A model generated the notes under the pieces. That model saw only the letters and a list, made by a program, of their open reading frames with translations. It had not been told where the DNA came from and ran no database searches. 64,000 nucleotides of DNA from CADEED01 sp963839685 (GTDB lineage Bacteria; Pseudomonadota; Gammaproteobacteria; Steroidobacterales; Steroidobacteraceae). The stretch is from positions 124,001-188,000 of the forward strand of contig CAWIVS010000002.1 of the NCBI GenBank assembly GCA_963839685.1, in the 5' to 3' direction. The position numbers were made by a program, and so were the translations under genes. This document shows, piece by piece, positions 20,247 through 29,971 of the stretch (the first letter of the stretch is position 1; the number at the start of each line of letters is the position of its first letter).

Positions 20247-22295
20247 GGCGCGCGCTGGCGGCATGGGCTGCGTCGCTGCTGTTCGCGCTCCAGGCGGCCG
20301 CGCAGCAACCGAATGCGTCAGTGCGCGGCCTGGTGCGCTCACCCGACACGTCGCTGCAGGTGGCGCTGCGCGTCGACGGAGACGGGCGGCCCGAATACAG
20401 CATCGCACGCAAGGGCCGGATGATCGTCGACTGGTCGCGGCTCGGATTCATCCTCGCCGATGCGCCCAAGTTGGAGCGCAACTTCGAATTGGTCGACGTG
20501 GCACAACGCAGTTTCGACGACACCTGGGAGCAGCCCTGGGGCGAGCGCCGCTACGTGCGCAATCACGGCAACGAGATGCGCGCGACGCTGCGCGAAAAGA
20601 GCGGGCGCGAGCTCATCGTGGTGTTCCGCGTTTTCGACGATGGCGTGGGCTTCCGCTACGAGTTCCCGAAGCAGGCCGCGCTCGGCGAGGTGGGAATCGT
20701 CGAGGAGCTGACGGAGTTTGCGATCGCGGAGCCGGCCACCGCCTGGTGGATCCCTGCCGGCGAATGGAATCGTTACGAGTACCTCTACAACAAGACGCCG
20801 CTCGCCGAAGTTGGACAGGCCCACACGCCGTTGACCCTGAAGCTCGCCAGCGGCGTACACGTGGCGATCCACGAAGCGGCGCTGGTCGACTATGCCGGCA
20901 TGTGGTTGCGGCGGGTCACGGGCCAGCGACTCAAGGCGGAGTTGTCGCCGTCGTCGACGGGACCCAAGGTGCGCCGCACGGCGCCATTCGTGACTCCCTG
21001 GCGCACGCTGCAGATCGCTGACGATGCGCCGGGACTGTACATGTCCGATCTCATCCTCAATCTCAACGAGCCGAACAAGCTCGGGGACGTGTCGTGGGTG
21101 AAGCCGTTCAAGTACGTGGGCATCTGGTGGAGCATGCACCTGGGCACACACACCTGGGCCTCTGGCGCGAAACACGGCGCGACCACGGCCGAGACCAGGC
21201 GCTACATCGACTTCGCCGCGCAGCACGGGTTCCGCGGCGTGCTGGTGGAGGGCTGGAACAAGGGCTGGGATGGAGACTGGTTCGCCAGAGGCGATGAATT
21301 CAGCTTCACCGAGCCGTATGCGGATTTCGACCTGGTGGCGCTGGCGGCCTACGCGAAGAAGAAGGGCGTGTTTCTCGTGGGCCATCACGAGACCGCGGGC
21401 AACGACGCGGTCTATGAGGCGCAACTCGGCGCCGCGCTCGACCTGTACCAGAAGTTAGGCATCGATTCGGTCAAGACGGGTTACGTGGCGGACGCCGGCG
21501 GAGTGCAGGCCCGCGGTGAGGACGGGCGCATCCATTTCGAGTGGCACGACGGGCAGGTGCAGGCGCGGCATCACCTGCGGGTGGTGCAGGAGGCGGCGAA
21601 GCGCCACATTGCCGTCAATCCGCACGAGCCCATCAAGGACACAGGGCTGCGCCGCACCTATCCCAACTGGGTATCGCGCGAAGGCGCGCGCGGCATGGAG
21701 TACAACGCCTGGGGCAATCCGCCGAATCCGCCCGAACACGAGGTGAACCTGGTGTTCACGCGCATGCTCGCGGGACCGATGGATTACACGCCCGGGGTGC
21801 TGAGTCTCACCGGGGCCAACGGCAAACGCATCCAGTCGACCATCGCCAGGCAGCTCGCGTTGTACGTCGTGCTCTACAGCCCGATCCAGATGGCCGCGGA
21901 TCTGCCGGAGAACTATCAGCGCTTCATGGCGCCATTCCAGTTCATCAAGGATGTGCCCGTGGACTGGGCGGAGACGCGAGTGCTCAACGGCGAGGTCGGT
22001 GACTACGTCACCATGGCCCGCAAGGATCGGGCGGGTCCGGACTGGTACCTTGGAGTCATTACCGATGAAGAACCACGGACGCTGCGGACGTCACTCAGTT
22101 TCCTCGACGAGGGACGCCGCTATTACGCGACTATCTACCGCGACGGCAAGGATGCAGGTTTCGCCGGTGACCCGGCATCGATCGAAATCGAGACGCGCGC
22201 AGTCAGTCGCGAGCGACACACTGGAGTTGAAGCTCGCGCCCGGGGGCGGGCAGGCGGTGCGCTTCTCGACGCAGCGCCCACGGGGCCAACGATGA
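20243..22295 (+). CDS. Secreted GH97 alpha-glucosidase (SusB-like), frameshifted near 3' end
   Basis: An exo-acting glycosidase of about 683 residues. The start is TTG 20243, overlapping the upstream stop (TTGA), and opens a signal peptide (MRRALAAWAASLLFALQAAAQ). GH97 landmarks are FVTPWRTLQIADDAPGLY, KYVGIWWSMHLGTHTWASG, GVLVEGWNKGWDGDWF, the Glu of LVGHHETAGN, the Glu of VNPHEPIKDTG and ARGMEYNAWG. The two Glu-bearing motifs fit the calcium-dependent inverting SusB-type subgroup. Near 22208 the frame changes to SDTLELKLAPGGGQAVRF and stops at 22295, overlapping the start of the transporter (ATGA). As read, the main frame runs straight into the transporter, giving a false 1276-residue fusion. 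Confidence 0.88.
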
Positions 22296-23791
22296 GTGTC
22301 GCCATACCGGCTACCGCCGCGGCGGCAAGTGCCGAGCGGCCGACCGTGACGTTCTGGCAGATCTGGAACATGTGTTTCGGATTCCTCGGCATCCAGTTCG
22401 GCTTCGCCCTGCAGAACGCCAACGTGAGTCGCATCTTCCAGACACTGGGCGCGGAGGTGGACGAGATCGCGGGCCTGTGGATCGCGGCGCCGCTCACCGG
22501 ACTCATCGTGCAGCCCATCATCGGCTACATGTCCGACCGCACCTGGAACTGGCTGGGGCGGCGCCGGCCGTATTTCCTCGCCGGCGCCGTGTTGTCCTCG
22601 CTGGCACTGTTCTTCATGCCGTATTCGCCGACCTTGTGGGTGGCGGCCGGCATGCTCTGGGTGCTGGACGCCAGCATCAACGTTGCGATGGAGCCATTCC
22701 GTGCCTTCGTCGCCGACCAGCTGCCGCAGCGGCAACGTGCATCCGGCTATTCCATGCAGAGCTTTTTCATTGGCGTGGGCGCCGTGGCGGCGAGCCTGTT
22801 GCCGTGGGCGCTGGCCCATTTTGGCGTGAGCAACGTGGGCGACGCCGACAATGCCGTGCCCGCCACCGTGCGCTACGCGTTCAGCGCCGGGGCGCTGGTG
22901 CTGCTGGTCGCCATCCTGTGGACAGTGCTCACGACTCGTGAATATCCACCCACGACCCTGCATGGGTTCATGGATTCCACACCGCTCGCTGAAGGTGTGC
23001 AGCCGGGCAGCGCCTATCGCGCCGGAGTTCGCGGCCTTATCTGGGCGGTGATCGGCGGCCTCGGGATCATGCTGGTGTGGCAAATGGCTCTCGACCGCAT
23101 GTTGTACATCCTCGCCGGCGGACTGGCCGCCTGGGGTGTGCTGCTGCTCATCAATACCGGGCTGCGCGGCGACGGGCCGTTGCCCACGCTGATTCGCGAC
23201 ATCGACAACATGCCGCAGCGCATGCGCGAGCTGGTGCCCGTGCAGTTCTTCTCGTGGCTGGCGTTGTTCGCGATGTGGACTCAGAGCACGCCGGCGGTGA
23301 CCCAGGTTCATTTCGGCACCACCGACACCGCCAGCCTGGCCTACAACGATGGCGCGAACTGGGTCGGCGTGTTGTTCGGGGCCTACAACGGGTTTGCCGC
23401 ACTCGCGGCCGTGGTCATTCCATTGATGGTGCGCCGCCTGGGAATGCGCGTCAGCCATCTCATCAATCTGTGGCTCGGCGGCGCGGGCCTGCTCTCATTC
23501 CTGTTGATACGCGATCCGGACTGGCTGCTGTTGTCGATGGTCGGCGTGGGTTTTGCGTGGGCGTCGATCCTGTCGTTGCCATACGCGTTGCTCGCCGGCA
23601 GCGTGCCATCGCGCAAGATGGGCGTGTACATGGGGATCTTCAATTTCTTCATCGTGATCCCGCAACTCGTCATCGCCGCCCTGATGGGCGCATTGCTCAA
23701 GACTTTCTTCGATGGCCAGCCCATCTACGCGCTGATGATCGGCGGCGTCAGCTTCCTGCTGGCGGGAGTGCTGGCCCTGCGCGTGAAGTAG
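22292..23791 (+). CDS. GPH/SUT-type sugar:cation symporter (maltose/maltodextrin)
   Basis: An intact 499-residue inner-membrane transporter with 12 helices. FGFLGIQFGFALQNANVSRIF opens helix 1, and the loop GYMSDRTWNWLGRRRPYF carries the RRR signature seen in sucrose and maltose symporters of the GPH/SLC45 type. Its start overlaps the GH97 stop. Between two secreted glucosidases and a LacI regulator it most likely carries maltose, short maltodextrins or glucose released in the periplasm. No separate promoter is seen, so it is probably driven from operator site 1. Confidence 0.85.
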   Translation: MSVAIPATAAAASAERPTVTFWQIWNMCFGFLGIQFGFALQNANVSRIFQTLGAEVDEIAGLWIAAPLTGLIVQPIIGYMSDRTWNWLGRRRPYFLAGAVLSSLALFFMPYSPTLWVAAGMLWVLDASINVAMEPFRAFVADQLPQRQRASGYSMQSFFIGVGAVAASLLPWALAHFGVSNVGDADNAVPATVRYAFSAGALVLLVAILWTVLTTREYPPTTLHGFMDSTPLAEGVQPGSAYRAGVRGLIWAVIGGLGIMLVWQMALDRMLYILAGGLAAWGVLLLINTGLRGDGPLPTLIRDIDNMPQRMRELVPVQFFSWLALFAMWTQSTPAVTQVHFGTTDTASLAYNDGANWVGVLFGAYNGFAALAAVVIPLMVRRLGMRVSHLINLWLGGAGLLSFLLIRDPDWLLLSMVGVGFAWASILSLPYALLAGSVPSRKMGVYMGIFNFFIVIPQLVIAALMGALLKTFFDGQPIYALMIGGVSFLLAGVLALRVK

Positions 23792-23811
23792 AGTCTTTAC
23801 ACTTGGCGGCT

Positions 23812-25247
23812 ATGAACCGGAAAGAATTGCTGTACATCCCGGCCGCGTTGGCCATCGGTGGCGGCATGTGGTTCGTCATGAACCTGGATCCCGTCTGGTG
23901 GCTGGCCTGGATCCTGCCAGGCCTGTTGTTCGCGATCGCCTTGCGAACCGAGGCCTGGACCGCGCGCGGCCTGGTGGCGCTGGCCGCACTGATCGGAGCA
24001 TCGAGCAATCTCGGCTATTTCCTCAAGGTCATGCCGTTGTTCGCGGTGATGATCGTGCTACTGCTGCAGACACTGGTGTGGGTGTTCATCTTCGAGGCGG
24101 CGAGACGTATCGTCAAAGCCTGGGACGCCACCTGGACCGTGCTCGCACTGCCGGTGGTCAGCGTCGCTGTCGATACCTTGCTCGCGCACTTCACCCCCGA
24201 CGGAAATTTCGGCAGCCTGGCGTACACCCAGGCGGAGATGCTGCCGATGGCGCAATTCGCGGCGCTGTTCGGCACGGGCGGCATCCTGTTCCTGCTGATG
24301 CTGGTGAATTCGGCACTGGCCTTTGCGCTCACCTATGGCCTGAAAATTCGCGGTGCAGCCGCTGATGTACGGCAGCACGGCGCTGGTCATCGCGCTCGCG
24401 GCGGGATTTGGCGCGTGGCGCTTGCAGAGCGAGCCCGACGGACCGTCGGTGTCCTTTGGCATCGCGTCGGTCGACGATTTCATCGCTTCTCGCGCACTCT
24501 GCAGCGTCGCGCGACGTCTGGACTCAATACGAGGCACAGGTGCAGGAGCTGGCCGGCAGCGGCGCCAAGGTCGTACTGCTGCCCGAGAAGATAGAGATAC
24601 TGGCGCCACCCGACGCAGAGCAGCGCAAGAAGAGACTGGCGGAGCTGGCGCAGAAGAATCACGTCTGGCTGGTGGCCGGCTTCGGCGTGGATGACGGCAA
24701 GCAGCGGCGCAACGAAGCGTGGTGGTTCTCGCCAGATGGGCGGCTGGTCACCAACTACCTCAAGCACTTCATGGCGCCGCCGGAGCGGGAATTCGTCGCC
24801 GGCGAGGAGTTTCCGGTCAATGACATTGCCGGCGTGCGCTACGGCGTGGCCATCTGCAAGGACATGCACTTCGCCAGCCTGGGCCGCGGCTTCGGGGAGC
24901 GACGCGCGCGGGTCATGCTGATCCCGGCCTGGGATTTCGACGCGGACGCGTGGATGGCGGCCAACATGACCAAGCTGCGCGGCATCGAGAATGGCTACCT
25001 CGTGGTGCGCTCGTCACGTCAAGGCCTGCTGTCGGTTTCGGATGGATTCGGCCGCATGCTGGCGGTTGAACCAAGCGCGCGACTGCCCGGCACCACGCTG
25101 TTTGCTACGGTCACGGTGCCGGAACAGCAGGAAACTCTTTATACCCGCAGCGGCGACCTGCTCGGATGGGCCTGCGTCATTGCCGCGCCATTGATGACGG
25201 CACTGGCGCTTCGCCGCGCGCGGCGCGCGCGCATTTTTTCAGCCTGA
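23812..25247 (+). CDS. Membrane nitrilase-superfamily protein (Lnt-like), frameshifted
   Basis: About 477 residues: six or more N-terminal membrane helices followed by a carbon-nitrogen hydrolase domain, then a last helix, as in apolipoprotein N-acyltransferase. The Glu-Lys-Cys triad is present in VVLLPEKIE, NYLKHFMAPPERE and GVAICKDMHF. The frame changes near 24355 and 24485; both ends are well conserved. It follows the symporter after 20 bases and converges with lacI, overlapping it by 9 bases. True Lnt genes usually sit elsewhere (next to corC/ybeX), so this may be a second, specialised copy; its substrate in a starch locus is unknown. Confidence 0.75.
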
Positions 25248-26255
25248 CTTGCGGATCACGAGCTTCGCCGGGATGACGCGGTTTACGATCGCCTCGCCGG
25301 TGATCTGGCTCAGCAGCGTCTCCACCAGCAATTCACCCGCGCGGCGCGTGTCCTGCATGACGGTGGTCAATGGCGGGCTGGTGACGCTTGCGGCCGGAAT
25401 GTCGTCGAAACCCGTGACCGCCACCTGGCGCGGCACGTCGACGCCGGCGTCCTGCAGGGCACGCAGCGCGCCAATGGCAATGAGATCGCTCGCTGCGACG
25501 ATGGCGTCGAACTCCGCACCGCGCGCCCGCAGCTCGTTGGCAGCCTGGAATCCCGACTCTTCAGTGGTGATCGCGTCGACCTGCATCGCGGATGACGTCG
25601 GCACTCTGGCCTCGATGAGCGCGCGCTCATGACCGCGATAGCGGTCGAAGAATTCCGGGTAGTGAGTGGACGCCGTGCCGAGAAAGGCAATACGGCGCCG
25701 ACCGCTGGCTAACAAGTGCCGCGTGACGTCGTATCCACCCTGCATGTTGTCGCAGCCCACGGAAATTCCCGGCTGGCCGTCGAGCACCGGCCCCCAGCGC
25801 ACGAAGTGTGTGCCTTGTTCGACCAGTCGTTCGAGCCGCGGTCGGTACTCTTCATAGTCGCCGTAGCCCAGCAGGATGATGCCGTCGGCCTTGCGACAGT
25901 CCTCGTAGTCCTGCTGCCAGTTCTTGGAAAATTGCTGGAATGACACCAGCAGGTCGTAACCCTGGCGCGCCGAGGCGCGCGTGATCGAGCCCAGCATCGA
26001 CAGAAAAAACGGGTTGATGAGCGAATCATCGGGCGTCGGATCCTCGAACAACAGCAATGCCAGGGTGTTCGAATGCTGCGAGCGAAGGTTGGACGCGTTC
26101 TTGTCGACGCGGTAGTTCAGCTGGCGCGCGATCTCCTCGATTCGCCTGCGTGTCTCGAGACTCACCATCGGGCTGCCGCGCAACGCGCGCGAGACCGTCG
26201 GCTGACTCACGCCCGCGAGGAACGCGATGTCAAAAGATGTAGGTTTTTCGTGCAT
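25239..26255 (-). CDS. LacI-family transcriptional regulator of the starch locus
   Basis: An intact regulator of about 338 residues. ATG 26255 is chosen because it places the helix-turn-helix (FDIAFLAGVSQPTVSRALRG) at the very N terminus, as in all LacI proteins; an ATG at 26306 adds an unusual 17-residue extension. The hinge VDKNASNLRSQHS has the Leu that inserts into a central CG step, which agrees with the CG centre of the ATACGTAT palindromes. The sugar-binding part has VTGFDDIPAASVTSPPLTTV. The ligand is probably maltose or a maltodextrin. It is transcribed against the Lnt-like gene and lies between the two halves of the locus. Confidence 0.9.
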   Translation of the reverse strand: MHEKPTSFDIAFLAGVSQPTVSRALRGSPMVSLETRRRIEEIARQLNYRVDKNASNLRSQHSNTLALLLFEDPTPDDSLINPFFLSMLGSITRASARQGYDLLVSFQQFSKNWQQDYEDCRKADGIILLGYGDYEEYRPRLERLVEQGTHFVRWGPVLDGQPGISVGCDNMQGGYDVTRHLLASGRRRIAFLGTASTHYPEFFDRYRGHERALIEARVPTSSAMQVDAITTEESGFQAANELRARGAEFDAIVAASDLIAIGALRALQDAGVDVPRQVAVTGFDDIPAASVTSPPLTTVMQDTRRAGELLVETLLSQITGEAIVNRVIPAKLVIRKSG

Positions 26256-26361
26256 CGACCGCAGCGCAAGCGCCGCCCCCTCGAATGTTCGGCTGCGATC
26301 ATGCATGGGGCGTTGTGAGAAAAGCTACTGCGACGCGCCTGGGCCAATGCGCCCAGCAAAA

Positions 26362-28026
26362 TCAAGGCGCTGCGAGTTGAAAAAACGCTACACCATGACC
26401 CGGCAGGTTCAAGGTAGCGCTAGCAAAGCCGCCCTCGGGAAGGCCGTGTCCGCCAATGGCGTGCGTCACCTCGATGTGTGGCAGCGGCAGCGTTGCGTCC
26501 TCGGCGGACAGGTTGAATGCCGCCAGCAATGCGCCGTGGTTGTCGAAGCGACGGAAGGCGAGTACCGAGTTCGTCGCGGCGAGGAACTCGATGTCGCCGG
26601 TGATCAGCAAGGGGTGCTGCTTGCGCCACGCCAGCAGGCGACGAAAACCGTGCAAGGCCGACGTCGCCTCGCGTTCCTGCGCCGCCACCGACAATGCCAG
26701 GTGCTGATGCGGTACCGGCAGCCACGGCTTGCCGCTCGAGAAGCCACCGCTGGCGATCGAGTCCCACGGCATCGGTGTGCGGCAGCCGTCGCGCCCCTTG
26801 AACGCCGGCCAGAACGCGATGCCGTACGGATCGCGTAGCGACTCGTAGGGCACCTCCGCTTCACCGAGGCCGAGTTCCTCGCCCTGGAAGACGCACACGG
26901 AGCCGCGTAACGCGCAGATCATCGCGGTGAGCTGCGTGGCGGAATGAGGTAGATAGGGTGCACTCCGGCCCCAGCGGCTGACCACGCGCTCGACGTCGTG
27001 ATTGGAAATCGTCCAGCAAGGCCAGCTCTGTGGCGCACGCTGGCGCAGCTGCTCGACCGTGGCGCGGATGTGTTGCGGCGAATTGTCGTCGCTCAGCAGC
27101 TCGAAGCTGTAGGCCATGTGCAGGCGGCCGGGTTGCGTGTACTCGGCCACCGTGGCGGTCGAGTCGTCCGAGGAGATTTCGCCGAGCGCCATCGCACCCG
27201 GGTACTCCTCGATCAACGCGTGGATCTCCTCGAGGAAGGGCAACATCTCCGGCTGCGTGTTGTTGTGCCGGTGCCATTGGAATCCGTACGGATTCTCGGC
27301 TTTGAAGCCGGTGGCCTTGCGTGAATGCGGTGGCCGTGGCGGGTTGTCGCGCAGCTTGCGGTCATGAAAGCAGAAATTGATGGCGTCGAGCCTGAGACCG
27401 TCCACGCCGCGCGCCAGCCAGAAGCGCATGTTGTCGAGCGCAGCCCGGCGCACGTCCGGGTTGTGGAAGTTCAGGTCGGGCTGGCTCTTGAGGAAGTTGT
27501 GCAGGTAGTACTGCCCGCGCCGCGGCTCCCAGGTCCATGCCACGCCGCCGAAAATCGACAACCAGTTGTTCGGCGGCGTTCCGTCGGGCCGCGCGTCGGC
27601 CCACACGTACCAGTCGGCCTTCGGATTACGTTGGCTCTGGCGGCTTTCGTGAAACCAGGCGTGCTGATCGGAAGTGTGGCTGGGGACCTGGTCGACGATC
27701 ACCTTGAGCCCGAGTCCGTGTGCACGGGCTATCAGGCGGTCGAAATCTTCCAGCGTCCCGAAGATCGGATCGACGGCGCGGTAATCGGCGATGTCGTAGC
27801 CGAAATCCGCCATTGGCGATTTGTAGAAGGGTGAAACCCAGATGGCTTCGACGCCCAGCGAAGCGACGTAATCCAGCCGCTCGATGATGCCCGGCAGATC
27901 ACCGATTCCGTCGCCGTTGGTGTCCAGGAAACTGCGCGGATAGATCTGGTAGATAGTTGCGCCACGCCACCAGGGGTTGGCCGGCGCCGTCGCGGGCGGG
28001 GTCAGGTGTCGGGCTGCTGTGCTCAT
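26362..28026 (-). CDS. Cytoplasmic GH13 alpha-glucosidase
   Basis: An intact enzyme of about 554 residues without signal peptide, of the alpha-glucosidase/oligo-1,6-glucosidase group. ATG 28026 is chosen, since the upstream ATG at 28080 lies inside an operator. The N-terminal WWRGATIYQIYPRSFLD and DTNGDGIGDL stretches are typical. The nucleophile Asp is in GVDGLRLDAINF, the acid Glu in ALGEISSDD and the third Asp in ISNHDVERV. It would hydrolyse imported maltose or maltodextrins to glucose. Two operators at 28076-28106 sit 50-80 bases before the start. lacI follows downstream after about 106 bases on the same strand. Confidence 0.9.
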   Translation of the reverse strand: MSTAARHLTPPATAPANPWWRGATIYQIYPRSFLDTNGDGIGDLPGIIERLDYVASLGVEAIWVSPFYKSPMADFGYDIADYRAVDPIFGTLEDFDRLIARAHGLGLKVIVDQVPSHTSDQHAWFHESRQSQRNPKADWYVWADARPDGTPPNNWLSIFGGVAWTWEPRRGQYYLHNFLKSQPDLNFHNPDVRRAALDNMRFWLARGVDGLRLDAINFCFHDRKLRDNPPRPPHSRKATGFKAENPYGFQWHRHNNTQPEMLPFLEEIHALIEEYPGAMALGEISSDDSTATVAEYTQPGRLHMAYSFELLSDDNSPQHIRATVEQLRQRAPQSWPCWTISNHDVERVVSRWGRSAPYLPHSATQLTAMICALRGSVCVFQGEELGLGEAEVPYESLRDPYGIAFWPAFKGRDGCRTPMPWDSIASGGFSSGKPWLPVPHQHLALSVAAQEREATSALHGFRRLLAWRKQHPLLITGDIEFLAATNSVLAFRRFDNHGALLAAFNLSAEDATLPLPHIEVTHAIGGHGLPEGGFASATLNLPGHGVAFFQLAAP

Positions 28027-28075
28027 GGAATTCTTGTGCGTCGGCAGCTTAGCGTACGAGTTTCGGTCACGCGCC

Positions 28076-28089
28076 TGCATACGTATTCG
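28076..28089. promoter_or_regulatory. LacI-type operator candidate (site 2)
   Basis: TGCATACGTATTCG; core ATACGTAT at 28079-28086. It is 17 bp centre to centre from site 3, and both are upstream of the cytoplasmic GH13 gene. Confidence 0.7.
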
Positions 28090-28092
28090 GCC

Positions 28093-28106
28093 TGAATACG
28101 TATGCG
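28093..28106. promoter_or_regulatory. LacI-type operator candidate (site 3)
   Basis: TGAATACGTATGCG; core ATACGTAT at 28096-28103. It pairs with site 2 and could also act on a rightward promoter. Confidence 0.7.
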
Positions 28107-28182
28107 GTGTACTGTTTCCCGACGAAGTCGAGTCCTACTATCGCCGCTCGTACATCGACGCCCAGCATTGGCCGGGCTCGTT

Positions 28183-28227
28183 AAGCCTCGCCGACTGACC
28201 CCCTCCGTCGGCGGGGCTTATTTTTTC
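28183..28227 (+). terminator. Rho-independent terminator with no gene in front of it
   Basis: The arms AAGCCTCGCCGA (28183-28194) and TCGGCGGGGCTT (28208-28219) pair over 12 bases with one G-U, followed by ATTTTTTC. The T-run makes it a + strand terminator, yet the gene to its left runs on the - strand. The transcript it ends would begin near operators 2-3 and be about 120 nt long. Confidence 0.75.
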
Positions 28228-28315
28228 AGGGCGAGCGCCCACGACGGAAAACGCCGCCGAAGCGGCGCCGTCCAACAAACGAACAAGACGTCTGGGCGAG
28301 CTCGACGTTGTGTTC

Positions 28316-28329
28316 CGCATACGTATTCA
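28316..28329. promoter_or_regulatory. LacI-type operator candidate (site 4)
   Basis: CGCATACGTATTCA; core ATACGTAT at 28319-28326, 63 bases before the start of the second secreted GH13 gene. Confidence 0.7.
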
Positions 28330-28391
28330 GGCGGGACGCGAGGGTGACGCTGATATGTTGCGCCACGCTCGGGGGACGAGCGGGAGACCGG

Positions 28392-29829
28392 ATGCGTTTG
28401 GTCCTGGATGGCGTGCGCACGCGTTGTGTGTCGCTCGTCGTGGCGCTGGCTGCGTCGATGCTGGTTGCCATGGTCATGGCGCCTGCGCGCGCGGCGGATG
28501 TCGCGCAAGCGGCGATGGCACGTCCGAGTCCCGACTGGCTGCGCGACGCTGTAATTTACGAAGTTTTCCCGCGGGCGTTTTCCAAAGAAGGAAATTTCGC
28601 GGGGGTCACCGCGCAGCTCGACCGGCTGAAGGATCTCGGGGTGACGGTCCTGTGGCTCATGCCCATTCATCCCCTGGGCGAGCTGAAGGCCAAGGGGACG
28701 ATTGGCAGTCCGTACGCGGTGCGCGACTACGATGCGATCGATCCTGCCTATGGCACCCCGGACGACCTGAAGCGACTGGTGGCCGCCGCGCACCAGCGCA
28801 ACATGAAGGTGTTCATCGACATAGTTGCCAATCACACGGCGTGGGATTCGGTGCTGATCGGGAAACACGCGGACTGGTACACGCACGACGCGGCGGGGCA
28901 CATCGTGCCGCCGAATCCGGATTGGGTCGACGTGGCGGACCTCGACTACTCCAAAGCGGCATTGCGAAGTTACATGACGGCCATGCTGGTGCGCTGGCTG
29001 CGCGACTACCAGCTCGACGGTTTCCGATGCGACTACGCCGCCGGTGTGCCGCGCGACTTCTGGGAGTCCGTGCGCCCGGAGCTGGATCGTGCCCGTCCCG
29101 GCATCGTGCTGCTGGCCGAGGCCGACGACCCGGCGCTACTGCAGCGTGCCTTCGAAATCGACTACGCCTGGGACTTCTACCACACGGTGAGTGACGCCAT
29201 TGCCGGGCAGGTGCCGGTCTCGGAGGTGCGCGCCGTGTGGGAGAAGGCGGCGTCAAAATATCCGACTGGCGCCTTGCGCCTGCGCTTCTCCGACAACCAC
29301 GACCAGCTGCGCGCCTCCGGGCAATTCGGGCTGCCGGCCGCGATGACAGCCTCCGCGCTGATGTACACGCTGGACGGCGTGCCCTTGCTCTACAACGGCA
29401 TGGAAGTGGGCGACAACACCGAGTCCGCCGCTCCGGCGCTGTTCGAAAAGGCACCCATCGACTGGGGCATGGCCGAACGCCGCCCGCAGATCACCCCTTA
29501 CTACCGGGCGCTCGCACAGCTGCGTCGCGCGCACCCGGCACTCACGCGTGGTGCGGTGCGCTGGCTGGATAACGACGACCAGCGGCGCGTGCTGAGCTTC
29601 GAACGCGCGGGGACGGGCGAGACGCTGGTGGTGGTCATCAACCTGTCGTCGCAGCCCTACGCGGGTATTGTCAAAACCGACCCGGGCAAGTACCGGGATA
29701 TCACCCCCGAGTGGCGAAGCACTGCGTCGCCGTCCCAGGCCAGGCCGAACGCTCCGGCCATCCGGGATTTGCCGGCCGTGGCGCTGGGCGCCGTGGGATT
29801 TCAAGGTTTTCAGCCGGGTGCAGCCGTGA
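28392..29829 (+). CDS. Secreted GH13 alpha-amylase-family enzyme (second), probably frameshifted at the 3' end
   Basis: A secreted glycoside hydrolase of about 478 residues. ATG 28392 opens a signal peptide with a long hydrophobic core (VSLVVALAASMLVAMVMAPARA). The barrel has the family start RDAVIYEVFPRAFSKEGNF, DIVANHTAWD, nucleophile Asp in DGFRCDYAAGVP, Glu in VLLAEADDP and Asp in FSDNHDQLR. As read, the frame stays open to 29975, overlapping the next gene and covering operator site 5. Removing one G from CAAGGTTTTC near 29804 gives GFQVFSRVQP and a stop at 29827-29829, a normal end for this family. I therefore place the end there (inference). Confidence 0.85.
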
Positions 29830-29840
29830 ATACGTATGCA
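29827..29840. promoter_or_regulatory. LacI-type operator candidate (site 5)
   Basis: TGAATACGTATGCA; core ATACGTAT at 29830-29837, 132 bases before the TonB receptor start. Confidence 0.7.
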
Positions 29841-29971
29841 TCCGATTGCCAAGGGCCAGCCGCTGCCAACATCCTTGGACACAAGGGAATCGCGCATCGC
29901 TCGCCAACGGCTGCTCACAGAATGCCAGCCAGGTTTGCGCGTCAACAGAAAATAGTTAGGAGGGGTACCGA

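Larger units (their letters stand above)
28027..28391. promoter_or_regulatory. Divergent intergenic region between two GH13 genes
   Basis: This 365-base gap separates the cytoplasmic and secreted GH13 genes. It holds a pair of ATACGTAT operators next to the left gene, one next to the right gene, and a strong + strand terminator in between. I see no convincing protein gene in it. Confidence 0.7.

Noticed and set aside
20243..23791. A single 1276-residue open frame that joins GH97 and the GPH symporter
   Set aside because: The GH97 C terminus continues in another frame to a stop at 22295 that overlaps the symporter ATG at 22292. The fusion comes from one extra base near 22208.
26412..26425. 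AGGTAGCGCTAGCA, 12 of 14 match to the Xanthomonas xyl-box
   Set aside because: It lies inside the coding sequence of the cytoplasmic GH13 gene, where it encodes conserved residues; no promoter is expected there.
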